From Rhodobacterales bacterium HKCCA1288 (lineage in GTDB: Bacteria > Pseudomonadota > Alphaproteobacteria > Rhodobacterales > Rhodobacteraceae), in the NCBI GenBank assembly GCA_015693905.1, contig CP065161.1, positions 682,001 through 746,000 on the forward strand: 64,000 nt of DNA, in the 5' to 3' direction. Both the position numbers and the translations under genes were made by a program. Under the pieces are notes generated by a model that was given only the letters and a program-made list of their open reading frames with translations, had not been told where the DNA came from and ran no database searches. This document shows positions 1 to 10,066 of this stretch, piece after piece. Positions within the stretch are counted from its first letter, which is position 1, and every line of letters starts with the position of its first letter.

Positions 1-383
1 TCGACAGCACCGATCCCGTTGGCCCCGGTGAGGTTCTCTTTACCGATCATTTCTACGGCCACGCCAAGGCGCGTTTGGCCGAAGGCGGGATTTTGGTCAC
101 GCAAAACGGGGTTCCGTTCCTGCAAGGAGATGAGCTGACAGGCACAATGCGGGCCTTCAAGACGCTATTTTCTGATTACAGCTGCTATCTGGCGAGCATT
201 CCGAGCTATGCAGGCGGGCCTATGGCCTTTGGCTGGGGCAGTGATAGTAACGCGCGGCATGTTGATCTTGCCACCCTTGAGGCGCGGTTCAAAGCGGCAG
301 GGATCAGCACAGAGTATTATACCCCCGAGGTGCATCGCGGCGCGTTCGCCCTGCCCCCCTATGTGGCGCGTCTGATCCCCTAA
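1..383 (+). CDS. speE: Spermidine synthase (polyamine aminopropyltransferase), 3' part
   Basis: The gene enters from the left edge and is read in the frame starting at base 3; 126 C-terminal residues are present. They open with DSTDPVGP, the spermidine synthase motif whose aspartates lie at the aminopropyl-transfer site, and continue with the family's typical FTDHFY and GILVTQNG segments. The enzyme moves an aminopropyl group from decarboxylated S-adenosylmethionine to putrescine in the cytoplasm. Its stop lies 4 bases from the convergent ispG stop, with no obvious terminator between them. The N-terminal half is outside the window. Confidence 0.88.
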   Translation, partial: DSTDPVGPGEVLFTDHFYGHAKARLAEGGILVTQNGVPFLQGDELTGTMRAFKTLFSDYSCYLASIPSYAGGPMAFGWGSDSNARHVDLATLEARFKAAGISTEYYTPEVHRGAFALPPYVARLIP

Positions 384-387
384 GGGG

Positions 388-1515
388 TTATTCCGCCGCT
401 TCGGTTTTCTGGGCCGCCTCAAGTTGGGCGGCCTTTTTTTCGACCTGCTCTACGATATGGTCGATCATTTGGTCATTGTTCAGCTTGTGGCTTTGTTTGC
501 CTGCAAGATAGACCATACCTGACCCAGCACCGCCGCCTGTAAAGCCCACATCGGTCATCAGCGCCTCGCCCGGCCCGTTGACCACACAGCCGATAATCGA
601 AAGGCTCATTGGGGTTTTGATATGCTCAAGACGCTTTTCCAAAGCCTCGACTGTTTTGATCACATCAAAGCCCTGACGCGCGCAAGATGGACAGGAAATA
701 ATATTCACCCCGCGATGGCGTAGGCCCAAGGATTTGAGGATCTCATAGCCAACTTTCACCTCTTGCACAGGATCGGCCGAAAGGCTGACACGGATCGTGT
801 CGCCAATCCCCATCCACAGCAGGCTGCCCAAACCAATTGCAGATTTGATCGTGCCTGAGGTCAAACCGCCTGCTTCAGTGATGCCCAAATGGATGGGGGC
901 ATCGGTGGCCTCAGCCAGACCTTGATAGGCCGCAGCCGCCAAAAACACATCGGACGCTTTGACCGAGATTTTGAACTCGTGAAAATCGTTATCCTGCAAG
1001 ATCCGAATGTGATCGAGCCCTGATTCAATCATCGCCTCAGGGCAAGGTTCGCCATATTTCTCAAGCAAATGCTTTTCCAAGGAGCCTGCATTCACCCCGA
1101 TACGGATCGAACAATTATGATCACGGGCGGCCTTGATCACCTCACGCACGCGGGTTGCATCGCCAATATTACCAGGATTGATCCGCAAACAGGCCGCGCC
1201 TGCCTCTGCCGCCTCAATGCCGCGTTTATAATGGAAATGGATATCTGCAACGATTGGCACGGGGCTTTCGCGCACAATCTCTTTCAGCGCCTTCGAGCTG
1301 GCCTCATCTGGCACAGAGACGCGCACGATATCGGCGCCTGCCTCGGCACAGGCCTGAACCTGTGCGATGGTCGCCTTTATATCGGTGGTGGGGGTGTTGG
1401 TCATGGTTTGCACGGAAATCGGTGCATCCCCCCCAACTGGCACAGAGCCTACATGAATCTGACGGCTTTTGCGGCGGTCGATATTGCGCCAAGGGCGGAT
1501 CGGATTATGAGACAT
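388..1515 (-). CDS. ispG: 4-hydroxy-3-methylbut-2-en-1-yl diphosphate synthase (flavodoxin)
   Basis: IspG (GcpE) converts MEcPP to HMBPP in the non-mevalonate isoprenoid pathway using a [4Fe-4S] cluster. The 375-aa product has the expected iron-sulfur ligands: CPSC at residues 275-278 and Cys310 within [10 protein letters not shown], which also supplies Glu317. The N-terminal barrel carries the usual [10 protein letters not shown] segment. The ATG at 1515 (MSHNPIRPW) was chosen because the upstream in-frame stretch is not family-like. The gene lies downstream of the RodZ-like gene on the same strand after a 113-base gap, so cotranscription is possible. Confidence 0.95.
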   Translation of the reverse strand: MSHNPIRPWRNIDRRKSRQIHVGSVPVGGDAPISVQTMTNTPTTDIKATIAQVQACAEAGADIVRVSVPDEASSKALKEIVRESPVPIVADIHFHYKRGIEAAEAGAACLRINPGNIGDATRVREVIKAARDHNCSIRIGVNAGSLEKHLLEKYGEPCPEAMIESGLDHIRILQDNDFHEFKISVKASDVFLAAAAYQGLAEATDAPIHLGITEAGGLTSGTIKSAIGLGSLLWMGIGDTIRVSLSADPVQEVKVGYEILKSLGLRHRGVNIISCPSCARQGFDVIKTVEALEKRLEHIKTPMSLSIIGCVVNGPGEALMTDVGFTGGGAGSGMVYLAGKQSHKLNNDQMIDHIVEQVEKKAAQLEAAQKTEAAE

Positions 1516-1628
1516 GGGGAGTGTGACCTTTATCTTGTCGCATCGCAAAGACGTTTCACCGCGCAAGATAAGCCCTTGCCACCGATTGCACAATGCTTGG
1601 ACACGCAGAGCGCGAACAGGCCCCCGAT

Positions 1629-2882
1629 TTATTCGCCTTGCGCGAGGCGCTCGAGAACCAATTGCGCCACTTCGGGCAATTGCGGATCAGAGGCCGCGCT
1701 TGCAATGGAATAGCGGGTTTGAATCTCATCGGCAGAAATCGGCACATCCTTGATCACACTGCTGCCTTCACCTGCAGGGCCAAAGGTGACAGAGTTCAGC
1801 GCAAAATAAAGCGCACTTGAATTGCCTGCGCGCAGCACGGGCACCTCATCCATGACGGGGACGGTATAACTATCGCCCGCATTCAGCGTGCCCTCAAAAA
1901 GAACGGTGCCATCGGTCGTGGTGATCCTGATCCATGAGGGGCGCACAGCAAACAGGACAACCTCATCGCGCGGCTCTTGGGTCACGGGCGGATTGCTGGT
2001 TGAGGCGGTCGGTGTGGCCTCCCCCCCTCCTGCGGCGGCAATCGCGCGCGAGATATCATCGGGGCGCAAGACGGGGCTGTTATCGCGGGCAAAGGCCCCT
2101 GTGGTTGAGGGGTTCAAGGTGCTGATGGCGCGGTCACGCGGCACCAAGACGGGGGCCTCAAGCAAGGTGGGGCGATACAGACGCTCCATCGCGGCACTGT
2201 CGCGCGTCTCTTCTTGGGCGGGCAGAGCGGGGCTTGCATCGGCCAAATCGCTGGTTGTGTTTTGCGGCAAGGGCAGCGGGTCAAGCGCTGTTAATGCAAC
2301 GGGCGTATCAGCGACAGGGGCGAATTGAACGCGCTGAAAATCATTGAGCAAGACCCACGCGCCATAGCCCACGCCAAGCAAAACCACCGACAAGACAAAA
2401 AGCGAGCCAAGCGCGCCCGCCTCAAGTCGAGGGAGAAACCCGTCATCCGTGTCGTATAAAACATGGCGTTTTGAAAAGCGGCGGTCTTCTTGCAGGCCGC
2501 CCATCTGGCCTTTGGGCATTTCAATTTTCTGCGGTCTGCGCGCGGTACGATCCACCTCGGGAGAGAACCCGCTGACACCTGAAAACCCTGTTTCCTCGCA
2601 AAACCGCGAAAACACCCATTCAGGGTCAAGACCCAGATACCGCGCATATGACCGCACATAACCCGCGATAAACCCGCGCGAGGTAAAGACCGTTAAATCT
2701 GCGTTTTCGATAGCGGCGATATATGAGGCACGGATCCGCAAATCCGCCTCAACATCCTGTAGCGATTTACCCATGGTTGCGCGTTCACCGCGCATCAGAT
2801 CGCCCAAAGGCACATCCATCAGCAATTCGCTGTGCAATTCTTCTGTTGATGCCCCCATCATCCCCGTCTCATCATGCCCCAT
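1629..2882 (-). CDS. RodZ-like protein: cytoplasmic HTH, one membrane helix, periplasmic DUF4115
   Basis: The 417-aa protein has a Cro/C1-type helix-turn-helix at about residues 25-90, a single hydrophobic helix at about 157-179, a Pro/Ala-rich linker, and a C-terminal DUF4115 domain at about 309-375 ([12 protein letters not shown]). This is the layout of RodZ, the MreB-linked cell-shape protein of the inner membrane. Several Rhodobacterales RodZ-like proteins are annotated only as helix-turn-helix proteins. The start is uncertain within the first ten residues (Met1, Met8 or Met9). It precedes ispG on the same strand, a neighbourhood also seen in other proteobacteria. Confidence 0.82.
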   Translation of the reverse strand: MGHDETGMMGASTEELHSELLMDVPLGDLMRGERATMGKSLQDVEADLRIRASYIAAIENADLTVFTSRGFIAGYVRSYARYLGLDPEWVFSRFCEETGFSGVSGFSPEVDRTARRPQKIEMPKGQMGGLQEDRRFSKRHVLYDTDDGFLPRLEAGALGSLFVLSVVLLGVGYGAWVLLNDFQRVQFAPVADTPVALTALDPLPLPQNTTSDLADASPALPAQEETRDSAAMERLYRPTLLEAPVLVPRDRAISTLNPSTTGAFARDNSPVLRPDDISRAIAAAGGGEATPTASTSNPPVTQEPRDEVVLFAVRPSWIRITTTDGTVLFEGTLNAGDSYTVPVMDEVPVLRAGNSSALYFALNSVTFGPAGEGSSVIKDVPISADEIQTRYSIASAASDPQLPEVAQLVLERLAQGE

Positions 2883-3033
2883 TTGGCGCCCCGCTCAACC
2901 TGCCCTTGGATGCAGTTTCTGGCCAAAACTGCTTTTCCGTTGCCCATATATCACAAGGCCGATTCGTATCGGCCCCGTCATCCCCCAATGACAGAATAGC
3001 ATAAGCTAGGCTAGGTGATAAACTTATTGTGTA

Positions 3034-4257
3034 TTAACCCGCCAACTCGGCACGATTCAGCGCACAATGGCTCCAGAGGCGATCCATGGCATGCACCAAA
3101 GCATCCATCATTTTGGGGTCATGCACAGGGCTTGGGGTAAAGCGCAACCGCTCTGTCCCGCGGGGAACAGTTGGGAAATTGATGGGCTGCACATAAATCC
3201 CGTGATCCCGCAAAAGCATATCCGAGATTTTCTTAGTATGAACAGGGTCACCTACGATCACAGGCACAATATGGCTGCCGTGATCAATGATGGGCAGGCC
3301 CATTCCCTTTAGGCGCAGTTTCAGAACTGCTGCGCGCTCTTGATGCAGATCCCGCAGGGCCTGATCCGTCTTAAGATGCGCAACCGAAGCGGCAGCGCCC
3401 GCTGCAACCACAGGTGGCAGGGATGTTGTAAAAATGAAACCCGGCGCATAGGAGCGCACAGCATCACACATTTTGGCCGATGCCGCGATATATCCGCCCA
3501 TCACACCATAGGCTTTGCCAAGCGTGCCGTTGATAATGTCGATACGATCCGACAAGCCCAGTTTTTGGGCCACCCCGCCCCCGCGTGGGCCATACATCCC
3601 CACCGCGTGAACCTCGTCCAAATAGGTCAAAGCGCCGAATTCCTCGGCCAATTCTACGATCCCCGCAATCGGGCCAAAATCGCCATCCATCGAATAGACC
3701 GATTCAAAGGCAATCAATTTTGGCGCAGCAGGATCATCTGCCGCCAGTTTGGCGCGCAAATCAGCAAGATCATTGTGTTTGAACACGCGCTTTGCCCCGC
3801 CATTGCGGCGAATGCCCTCAATCATAGAGGCGTGGTTCAACTCATCCGAATAGATGATCAGACCCGGAAACAGCCGCGGCAGGGTCGAGAGGGTGGCATC
3901 ATTGGCAATATAGGCAGATGTGAATACAAGCGCCGCCTCTTTGTCGTGCAAATCGGCCAATTCCGCCTCAAGGCGTTTGTGATAGACAGTGGTGCCTGAG
4001 ATGTTGCGCGTGCCGCCAGACCCTGCGCCTGTGGCGTCAAGCGCCTCGTGCATAGCGTTCAAAACGACAGGGTGCTGCCCCATGCCCAAATAATCGTTGC
4101 CACACCAGACCGTGATATCCTGCTGGCTGCCATCGGGCCGCGTCCAAGTTGCGTGCGGAAATTGCCCTTTGCGGCGTTCAATATCAATGAACGTGCGATA
4201 GCGACCCTCGTTGTGAAGGCTATCCAAGGCATGATTAAGGGCGTTGTTATAATCCAC
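3034..4257 (-). CDS. hemA: 5-aminolevulinate synthase (Shemin pathway)
   Basis: This PLP enzyme condenses glycine and succinyl-CoA to 5-aminolevulinate, the first step of heme and, where present, bacteriochlorophyll synthesis in alphaproteobacteria. The 407-aa product is collinear with the family. The PLP lysine is Lys248 in NGTLGKAYG, and the aldehyde-binding aspartate is in [12 protein letters not shown]. The start is GTG at 4257, preceded by a good AAGGAG ribosome-binding site; no ATG fits. It is divergent from parE across 271 bases that hold a palindrome and an FNR-like sequence. Confidence 0.96.
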   Translation of the reverse strand: MDYNNALNHALDSLHNEGRYRTFIDIERRKGQFPHATWTRPDGSQQDITVWCGNDYLGMGQHPVVLNAMHEALDATGAGSGGTRNISGTTVYHKRLEAELADLHDKEAALVFTSAYIANDATLSTLPRLFPGLIIYSDELNHASMIEGIRRNGGAKRVFKHNDLADLRAKLAADDPAAPKLIAFESVYSMDGDFGPIAGIVELAEEFGALTYLDEVHAVGMYGPRGGGVAQKLGLSDRIDIINGTLGKAYGVMGGYIAASAKMCDAVRSYAPGFIFTTSLPPVVAAGAAASVAHLKTDQALRDLHQERAAVLKLRLKGMGLPIIDHGSHIVPVIVGDPVHTKKISDMLLRDHGIYVQPINFPTVPRGTERLRFTPSPVHDPKMMDALVHAMDRLWSHCALNRAELAG

Positions 4258-4376
4258 ACTCGTCTCCTTACATTTCCGCGCGCAGGCCGTGGTTTCAGGG
4301 ATAACGGCCAGCGTTGCGTGTCAGATAGTCCCTTCGCTGTTGAAAATCCAAGTAACAAATTGACGCGCGCCTGTAT

Positions 4377-4390
4377 TTGATCTGGCGCAA
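4377..4390. promoter_or_regulatory. Possible FNR/FnrL-type half-consensus site upstream of hemA
   Basis: TTGAT-CTGG-CGCAA matches the FNR consensus TTGAT-N4-ATCAA fully in the left half and at three of five bases in the right half. FnrL control of hemA is established in Rhodobacter sphaeroides, which makes the position sensible, 120 bases before the hemA start. The imperfect right half keeps this tentative. Confidence 0.3.
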
Positions 4391-4401
4391 ATTTAAATTT
4401 G
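4388..4401. repeat. Perfect 14-bp palindrome in the hemA-parE divergent region
   Basis: CAAATTTAAATTTG is identical to its reverse complement. It sits immediately before TTGACA (4403-4408), a perfect -35 hexamer toward parE, although no good -10 hexamer follows at standard spacing. Such a symmetric AT-rich site in a GC-rich genome is a candidate operator for one or both genes. The protein that might bind it is not recognisable from the sequence. Confidence 0.4.
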
Positions 4402-4528
4402 GTTGACATGCAAACACGCGCAAGCGCCCAAGATGTAGTGGTTTGCAAGGCCGTTTTTGGCTTTTCGCCGCGAGATAAAGCTGCCAATATAGGCAAAATC
4501 GTAAAGCAAAAATGTGATTGAGCAGAGC

Positions 4529-6490
4529 ATGGCGGATGATCTTTTGGGCCAAGCGGCCTCGGAACAGGCCTATGACGCCTCATCTATTGAGGTGTTGGAA
4601 GGGTTGGAGCCCGTCCGTAAGCGCCCGGGCATGTATATTGGCGGCACCGATGAACGCGCCTTGCACCATTTGGTTGCAGAAATCCTTGACAACTCGATGG
4701 ACGAGGCTGTCGCGGGTCATGCCAATCGGATTGAGATTGAACTGGCCGCAGATTACACCGTCACAATCCGCGACAATGGCCGCGGGATGCCGATTGATCC
4801 GCATCCCAAATTCCCCGACAAATCCGCGCTTGAGGTGATTTTATGCACCCTCCACGCGGGCGGTAAGTTTTCGGGCAAGGCCTATCAAACCTCGGGCGGT
4901 TTGCACGGGGTTGGGGCATCGGTCGTGAATGCGCTTTCCGATCATTTGCGGGTCGAGGTGGCCCGCAATCGCACGCTTTACGCGCAAGAATTCTCGCGCG
5001 GCCTGCCCCAAGGGGGATTGCAGAACCTTGGCGCGGCCCCCAATCGGCGCGGCACGCAAGTCAGCTTTCATGCCGATGAACAAATCTTTGGCAGCCATCG
5101 CTTTAAGCCTGCCCGCCTGTTCAAAATGGTGCGCTCTAAGGCCTATTTATTTTCAGGCGTGGAAATTCGTTGGAAATCTGCAATTGACGATGGCGAAACC
5201 CCACAGGAGGCCACGTTCCATTTCCCGGGCGGCTTGGCCGATTATCTGGGCGAGGTTTTGGGAAATGCCGCGACCTATGCGCAAGCCCCCTTTGCGGGCA
5301 AGGTAGAGTTTCAAGAACGCTTCGGTGCGGCGGGTTCGGTCGAATGGGCAATCAATTGGACACCTGCGCGCGATGGGTTCATCCAATCTTATTGTAATAC
5401 CGTTCCCACGCCTGAGGGCGGCACCCATGAGGCTGGATTTTGGGCGGCAATCCTGAAGGGCATTCGCGCCTATGGCGAATTGGCGGGCAATCGCAAGGCC
5501 GCGAACATCACCCGCGAAGATCTGACTGCGGGCGGATGTGCGTTGGTGTCATGCTTTATCGCAGAGCCCGAATTTGTCGGGCAAACCAAAGACCGCCTCG
5601 CCACCACCGAAGCGGCGCGCATGGTCGAAGGGGCGGTGCGCGACCGCTTTGACAATTGGTTGGCCGCCGATACCAAATCGGCGGGGGCGATCCTCGATTT
5701 TCTGATCCTGCGCGCCGAAGAACGCCTGCGCCGCAGACAAGAAAAAGAAACGCAGCGCAAATCTGCCACCAAGCGCCTGCGCCTGCCGGGCAAATTGGTG
5801 GATTGTTCGGCCACGAACCGCGAAGGCACAGAATTGTTCATCGTGGAAGGCGACAGTGCGGGCGGGTCTGCCAAAATGGCCCGTGACCGCAAGACCCAAG
5901 CCCTGCTGCCTTTGCGTGGTAAAATTTTGAACGTGCTTGGTGCGGCCTCCTCCAAAATGGGCCAAAACCAAGAGATCAACGATCTGTGTCAGGCGCTTGG
6001 CGTGTCGATGGGCACGAAATTCAATATTGAAGATTTGCGTTATGACAAAATCATCATCATGACCGATGCAGATGTCGATGGGGCGCATATCGCCTCGCTC
6101 TTGATGACATTTTTCTTCACCCAGATGCGTCCGATGATTGATCAGGGTCATCTCTATCTCGCCTGCCCCCCCTTGTTCCGCCTGACCCAAGGCGCGCATC
6201 GGGTCTATGCCCTTGATGAGGCCGAGAAAGAGAGTTGGATGACGCGTGGCTTAGGCGGGCGCGGTAAGATTGATGTGAGCCGATTTAAGGGTCTGGGCGA
6301 GATGGACGCCAAAGACCTGAAAGAAACCACGATGGATCCCGCCTCGCGCAAGTTGATCCGTGTCACAGTGGATGAGGACACGCCCGGCGAAACCGGGGAT
6401 CTGGTGGAACGTTTGATGGGCAAAAAGCCCGAATTGCGGTTCCAATATATCCAAGATAATGCGCACTTTGTTGAGGAATTGGACGTTTAA
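4529..6490 (+). CDS. parE: DNA topoisomerase IV subunit B
   Basis: ParE is the ATPase subunit that works with ParC to decatenate daughter chromosomes. The GHKL ATPase domain shows ILDNSMDEA, DNGRGMP and GGLHGVGASVVNALS. The TOPRIM segment has EGDSAGGSAKMARDR and TDADVDGAHI. At 653 aa it has ParE length and lacks the long insertion of many proteobacterial GyrB proteins. ATG at 4529 (MADDLL) is preferred over an in-frame GTG at 4514, though both have weak ribosome-binding sites. It is convergent with the uup-like gene. Confidence 0.93.
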   Translation: MADDLLGQAASEQAYDASSIEVLEGLEPVRKRPGMYIGGTDERALHHLVAEILDNSMDEAVAGHANRIEIELAADYTVTIRDNGRGMPIDPHPKFPDKSALEVILCTLHAGGKFSGKAYQTSGGLHGVGASVVNALSDHLRVEVARNRTLYAQEFSRGLPQGGLQNLGAAPNRRGTQVSFHADEQIFGSHRFKPARLFKMVRSKAYLFSGVEIRWKSAIDDGETPQEATFHFPGGLADYLGEVLGNAATYAQAPFAGKVEFQERFGAAGSVEWAINWTPARDGFIQSYCNTVPTPEGGTHEAGFWAAILKGIRAYGELAGNRKAANITREDLTAGGCALVSCFIAEPEFVGQTKDRLATTEAARMVEGAVRDRFDNWLAADTKSAGAILDFLILRAEERLRRRQEKETQRKSATKRLRLPGKLVDCSATNREGTELFIVEGDSAGGSAKMARDRKTQALLPLRGKILNVLGAASSKMGQNQEINDLCQALGVSMGTKFNIEDLRYDKIIIMTDADVDGAHIASLLMTFFFTQMRPMIDQGHLYLACPPLFRLTQGAHRVYALDEAEKESWMTRGLGGRGKIDVSRFKGLGEMDAKDLKETTMDPASRKLIRVTVDEDTPGETGDLVERLMGKKPELRFQYIQDNAHFVEELDV

Positions 6491-6520
6491 CCCTGTCGAA
6501 TATTGGCACAGTTTGGGCGC

Positions 6521-8350
6521 TCACGCCCCTTGCGCCTTCTCCTCAAGCAGCAGCCATTCTTCTTCGGCAGCCGCAAGTTTGGCCTGACGTTCGGCCAAGG
6601 CCTCGGTCGCTTTGGCGAATTTGACAGGCTCACGCGTGTAGAGATCAGGGTCAGACAGCAATTCAGACAGCTTACCCATTTCCGCCTCAAGCCGCGCAAT
6701 CACCGATGGCAATTCCTTAAGACGATGAGTTTCCGTGAAACTGAGACCTGCAGCGGGTTTTGCACCTGCATTTGACACCACCCGGTCAGGGCCTGATTTT
6801 GCGGCAGGCGGTGCTTCGCGATCCTCCGGCGCGGCCCCGATCCGCGCCCCTTGGGCCAAGGCATCGCTCCATCCGCCCGCATAGGCCTGCGCACGGCCCT
6901 GCCCCTCAAGGACAACCGTGCTGGTGGCAACCCGATCCAGAAAATCGCGGTCATGGCTGACCAAAAGAACCGTGCCCGCATAGTCACCAAGCAGATCTTG
7001 CAGCAAATCCAATGTCTCGACATCGAGATCATTGGTCGGCTCGTCCAAGATCAAAAGATTGCTTTCGCGTGCCATGATTTTGGCCAACATCAACCGCGCC
7101 CGCTCGCCCCCCGAGAGGGAGCGCACAGGCGCGCGCGCTTGCGCCTCGTCAAACAAGAAATCTTTGAGATAGCCCATCACATGGCGGGGGCTGCCGCGCA
7201 CCATGACCTGATCAGAGGATCCATTCACGGCAATCTCACGATCCAAGGTCAGGCTGTCCCACAGACTGGCCTCAGGGTTCAATCCTGCGCGGTTTTGGTC
7301 AAACACCGCCATCTCAAGGCCTTTGCCCAAGGTGACATGCCCTGTGTCAGGGGCAAGTTGGCCTGTCAGCATATTCAAAAGCGTGGTTTTGCCTGCGCCA
7401 TTTGGGCCGACAAACCCCACCCGATCCCCGCGCAAAATGCGCAGATCAAAGGGTTTCAGAATTTGCGTGTCTCCAAAGGATTTTGAAATTCCCTTGGCCT
7501 CGATCACCTTGCGGCCAGATTGCGGCCCCTCCTCCAACACCATGGCGGCGGTGGATTGGCGGCGGATCATTGCAGCGCGTTCTGCGCGCAAATCGGCCAA
7601 AGCGCGCACACGGCCCTGATTGCGTTTGCGCCGCGCACTGATCCCTTCAACGGCCCAACGGGCCTCGGATTTGATTTTGCGATCCAATTTGTGGCGCGCT
7701 GTGTCTTCTTCGTCCCAAACCTTATCGCGCCACGCCTCGAAGCTGGCAAAGCCTTGCTCATTGCGGCGCACCTGCCCGCGATCCACCCATAAGGTGGCGC
7801 GGGTCAGGGCGTTCAAAAACGCACGATCATGCGAGATCACGACAAAGGCTGTGCGGGTTTCTGCAAGCCGCGCCTCGAGCCATCCGATGGCCTCGATATC
7901 AAGATGGTTGGTGGGTTCGTCCAAGAGCATGATATCAGGCTCTTCGGCCAAAAGCCGTGCAAGGGCTGCGCGGCGGCGCTCCCCGCCAGACGCCTTGGCA
8001 GGATCAGCGTCAAGGCGCAGCTTAAGACCATCGGCCAAGGCCTCGACCCGCCACGCTTCGCTTGGGCCAAGCGTGGCCGTGGCAAAATCACCCAATGTGG
8101 CAAAGCCCGTAAAATCGGGCTCTTGTTCCATATAGCCGACCGAGGTGCCTTGCGGGCTTGTGATGCTGCCTGTGTCAGGTTCGGTCAACCCTGCCATGAC
8201 CTTCATCAAGGTCGATTTGCCCGACCCGTTGCGCCCAACGAGCGCCACGCGATCCCCCTGATGCACAACCAAATCCAACCCATCAAAAATGGGATCACCG
8301 CCAAAGGTCAGTGAAATATCCGAAAGCTGCAAAAGCGAGGGGCGGGCCAT
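6521..8350 (-). CDS. uup: ABC-F family ATPase, Uup type
   Basis: Two fused ABC ATPase domains without membrane segments identify an ABC-F protein: the first Walker A is GRNGSGKST at residues 39-47, and the second half has GPNGAGKTT and LSGGERARL. The two halves are joined by a charged linker rich in Arg and Lys. A C-terminal coiled coil at about 530-605 is typical of Uup, which acts at the ribosome and at branched DNA intermediates. The 609-aa length fits. It is the last gene of a minus-strand series after the two cyclophilins, separated from them by an inverted repeat. Confidence 0.88.
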   Translation of the reverse strand: MARPSLLQLSDISLTFGGDPIFDGLDLVVHQGDRVALVGRNGSGKSTLMKVMAGLTEPDTGSITSPQGTSVGYMEQEPDFTGFATLGDFATATLGPSEAWRVEALADGLKLRLDADPAKASGGERRRAALARLLAEEPDIMLLDEPTNHLDIEAIGWLEARLAETRTAFVVISHDRAFLNALTRATLWVDRGQVRRNEQGFASFEAWRDKVWDEEDTARHKLDRKIKSEARWAVEGISARRKRNQGRVRALADLRAERAAMIRRQSTAAMVLEEGPQSGRKVIEAKGISKSFGDTQILKPFDLRILRGDRVGFVGPNGAGKTTLLNMLTGQLAPDTGHVTLGKGLEMAVFDQNRAGLNPEASLWDSLTLDREIAVNGSSDQVMVRGSPRHVMGYLKDFLFDEAQARAPVRSLSGGERARLMLAKIMARESNLLILDEPTNDLDVETLDLLQDLLGDYAGTVLLVSHDRDFLDRVATSTVVLEGQGRAQAYAGGWSDALAQGARIGAAPEDREAPPAAKSGPDRVVSNAGAKPAAGLSFTETHRLKELPSVIARLEAEMGKLSELLSDPDLYTREPVKFAKATEALAERQAKLAAAEEEWLLLEEKAQGA

Positions 8351-8368
8351 GGGGGCTATCTTTCACGC

Positions 8369-8393
8369 AAGCCCGCCTGAACACGGCGGGCTT
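8369..8393 (-). terminator. Inverted repeat between the exported cyclophilin and uup
   Basis: AAGCCCGCC and GGCGGGCTT are perfect 9-bp arms around a 7-base loop. It sits in the 51-base gap between the stop of the cyclophilin gene and the start of uup. On the minus strand no T-run follows, so it may be an RNA stability or pause structure rather than an efficient rho-independent terminator. Confidence 0.45.
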
Positions 8394-8401
8394 GTCTTTG
8401 G

Positions 8402-8953
8402 TCAATCACGAATGGCCCGAACAGCCGCCATCTGATCAGGTTCGCCAATCACAGCGCCATTTGGCCCAAGCCCACGCTTGATCTGATCGACAATCTCCAT
8501 CCCCGATGTGACCTCGCCCACAACGGTGTAATCCCCATTCAATTGCGGCACAGGGGCAAACATGATGAAGAATTGCGAATTGGCGCTGTCTGGGTTCGCG
8601 GCGCGGGCCATGCCGACTACGCCCCGCTCAAAGCTGAGATCAGAAAACTCGGCAGGCAGGTCTGGATATTGAGATCCGCCCCGCCCTGCAAAGCGCATAT
8701 CTTGCCCGATGCGGCCATATTCCACATCGCCCGTTTGTGCCATGAACCCATCAATCACGCGGTGAAACACCACGCCATCATAAGCGCCATCTTCGGCCAG
8801 TTGCAGCATCCGCGCCGTATGTCCTGGGGCGACATCCTCGAACAAGTCGATGACGATGGTGCCATTCGCCTCGCCCGCGATATCAATCTCTAGCCCCGCC
8901 CCAAAGGCAGGGCTTGCCAGAAGCAAGGCCATCGCTGCGCCAAGCTTACGCAT
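8402..8953 (-). CDS. Exported cyclophilin-type peptidyl-prolyl isomerase
   Basis: The 183-aa protein begins with a Sec-type signal peptide (charged start, hydrophobic core, cleavage near AFGAG) followed by a compact cyclophilin domain. Family motifs are VVFHRVIDGFMAQTGD, with the catalytic Arg, and NSQFFIMFAPVPQLNGDYTV. It should catalyse proline isomerisation in the periplasm. The first 8 bases overlap the end of the upstream cytoplasmic cyclophilin gene, so the two are probably translated from one mRNA. Confidence 0.92.
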   Translation of the reverse strand: MRKLGAAMALLLASPAFGAGLEIDIAGEANGTIVIDLFEDVAPGHTARMLQLAEDGAYDGVVFHRVIDGFMAQTGDVEYGRIGQDMRFAGRGGSQYPDLPAEFSDLSFERGVVGMARAANPDSANSQFFIMFAPVPQLNGDYTVVGEVTSGMEIVDQIKRGLGPNGAVIGEPDQMAAVRAIRD

Positions 8954-9452
8954 CTGCGGCCACCTTCACGCTGATCATTTTATCAGGGTTTGCAGGCGGC
9001 TCGCCGCGAGTGATCGCGTCAATATGCTCCATCCCTGCAATCACGCGGCCATAAACGGTGTATTGGCGATTGAGGAAATGGTTGTCGTTAAAATTGATAA
9101 AGAACTGGCTGTTTGCCGAATTGGGGTTGGAAGAGCGCGCTGCCCCCAATGTGCCGCGATCATGCGGAATGCCAGAGAATTCAGCAGGCACATCAGGCTT
9201 GTCCGAACCGCCCGTGCCCGCCATGCGGATATTCGCGCCCTTGTCGGCATTGCCATGTTCAACATCGCCCGTTTGCGCCATGAACCCGTCAATCACGCGG
9301 TGAAAGATCACACCATCATAGGCGCCTTCACGCGCCAATTCTTTCATGCGCGCGCAATGCGCAGGCGCAATGTCGGGCAGCAATTCGATGGTGACAGTGC
9401 CGTCTTTCAGCTCCATCAGGATGGTGTTTTCGGGGTCTTTGATCTCGGCCAT
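8946..9452 (-). CDS. ppiB: Cytoplasmic cyclophilin-type peptidyl-prolyl isomerase
   Basis: This is a 168-aa cyclophilin without signal peptide, clearly paralogous to the downstream exported copy. It carries VIFHRVIDGFMAQTGD and NSQFFINFNDNHFLN. The pair looks like a tandem duplication that gave one enzyme for each compartment. It lies between coaD and the exported copy in a minus-strand run and probably shares their transcript. Confidence 0.92.
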   Translation of the reverse strand: MAEIKDPENTILMELKDGTVTIELLPDIAPAHCARMKELAREGAYDGVIFHRVIDGFMAQTGDVEHGNADKGANIRMAGTGGSDKPDVPAEFSGIPHDRGTLGAARSSNPNSANSQFFINFNDNHFLNRQYTVYGRVIAGMEHIDAITRGEPPANPDKMISVKVAADA

Positions 9453-9495
9453 GCCTTTATTCCTTTTGCGGATATCTGACTTTGGCCTTGACCTA

Positions 9496-9990
9496 TCAGG
9501 ATGAGAATTTCGCGTCTAGCGCTTGATGCACAGCGGGCGGCACGAAATGGCTGACATCGCCCCCAAGCCGCGCGATTTCTTTTACCAGTTTTGAGGCAAT
9601 CGCCTGATGCTCGGCCTCTGCCATCAAAAAGACAGTGTTGATCTCATCATCCAGTTTGCGGTTCATGCCGACCATCTGGAATTCATATTCGAAATCAGCG
9701 ACCGCACGCAGGCCACGGATGATAAGCCCCGCCCCAACCTCGCGCGCGCAATCAATCAAAAGATTGTCGAAGGGATGCGCGACAATCTCAATGCCCGTAG
9801 CGCGTGACAGTTTCGCGCTTTCAGCCTCGACCATAGCCACCCGTTCCTCAAGGGTGAACAGCGGGCCTTTATCGCGGTTGATCGCAACACCAATCACCAA
9901 TCGATCAACCAATGTGGCCGCACGGCGGATAATATCGACATGGCCCAATGTGATTGGATCAAACGTGCCCGGATATAGGCCTGTGCGCAT
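9496..9990 (-). CDS. coaD: Phosphopantetheine adenylyltransferase
   Basis: CoaD transfers AMP from ATP to 4'-phosphopantetheine to give dephospho-CoA, the penultimate step of CoA synthesis. The 164-aa protein starts MRTGLYPGTFDPITLGH, containing the nucleotidyltransferase (T/H)xGH motif, and retains RGLRAVADFEYE and the C-terminal SKLVKEIARLGGDVS. The ATG at 9990 is chosen because GGGAG lies 8 bases upstream; an in-frame start 12 codons earlier adds residues absent from the family. Confidence 0.95.
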   Translation of the reverse strand: MRTGLYPGTFDPITLGHVDIIRRAATLVDRLVIGVAINRDKGPLFTLEERVAMVEAESAKLSRATGIEIVAHPFDNLLIDCAREVGAGLIIRGLRAVADFEYEFQMVGMNRKLDDEINTVFLMAEAEHQAIASKLVKEIARLGGDVSHFVPPAVHQALDAKFSS

Positions 9991-10066
9991 CTGCAAATCT
10001 CCCAAACTTGGCATATGCTGCCGCAATTACGGGGTCACGCAACATTATTGCGCCGCGAAACGCAAG

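Noticed and set aside
1069-1713. 214-codon plus-strand open frame opposite ispG
   Set aside because: Shadow of ispG with a Cys/His-rich random-looking translation.
4403-4431. Complete sigma-70 promoter for parE at TTGACA
   Set aside because: No acceptable -10 hexamer lies 16-18 bases downstream; only the -35-like half is present.
5549-6199. 216-codon minus-strand open frame opposite parE
   Set aside because: Shadow of parE; no motif and no start signal.
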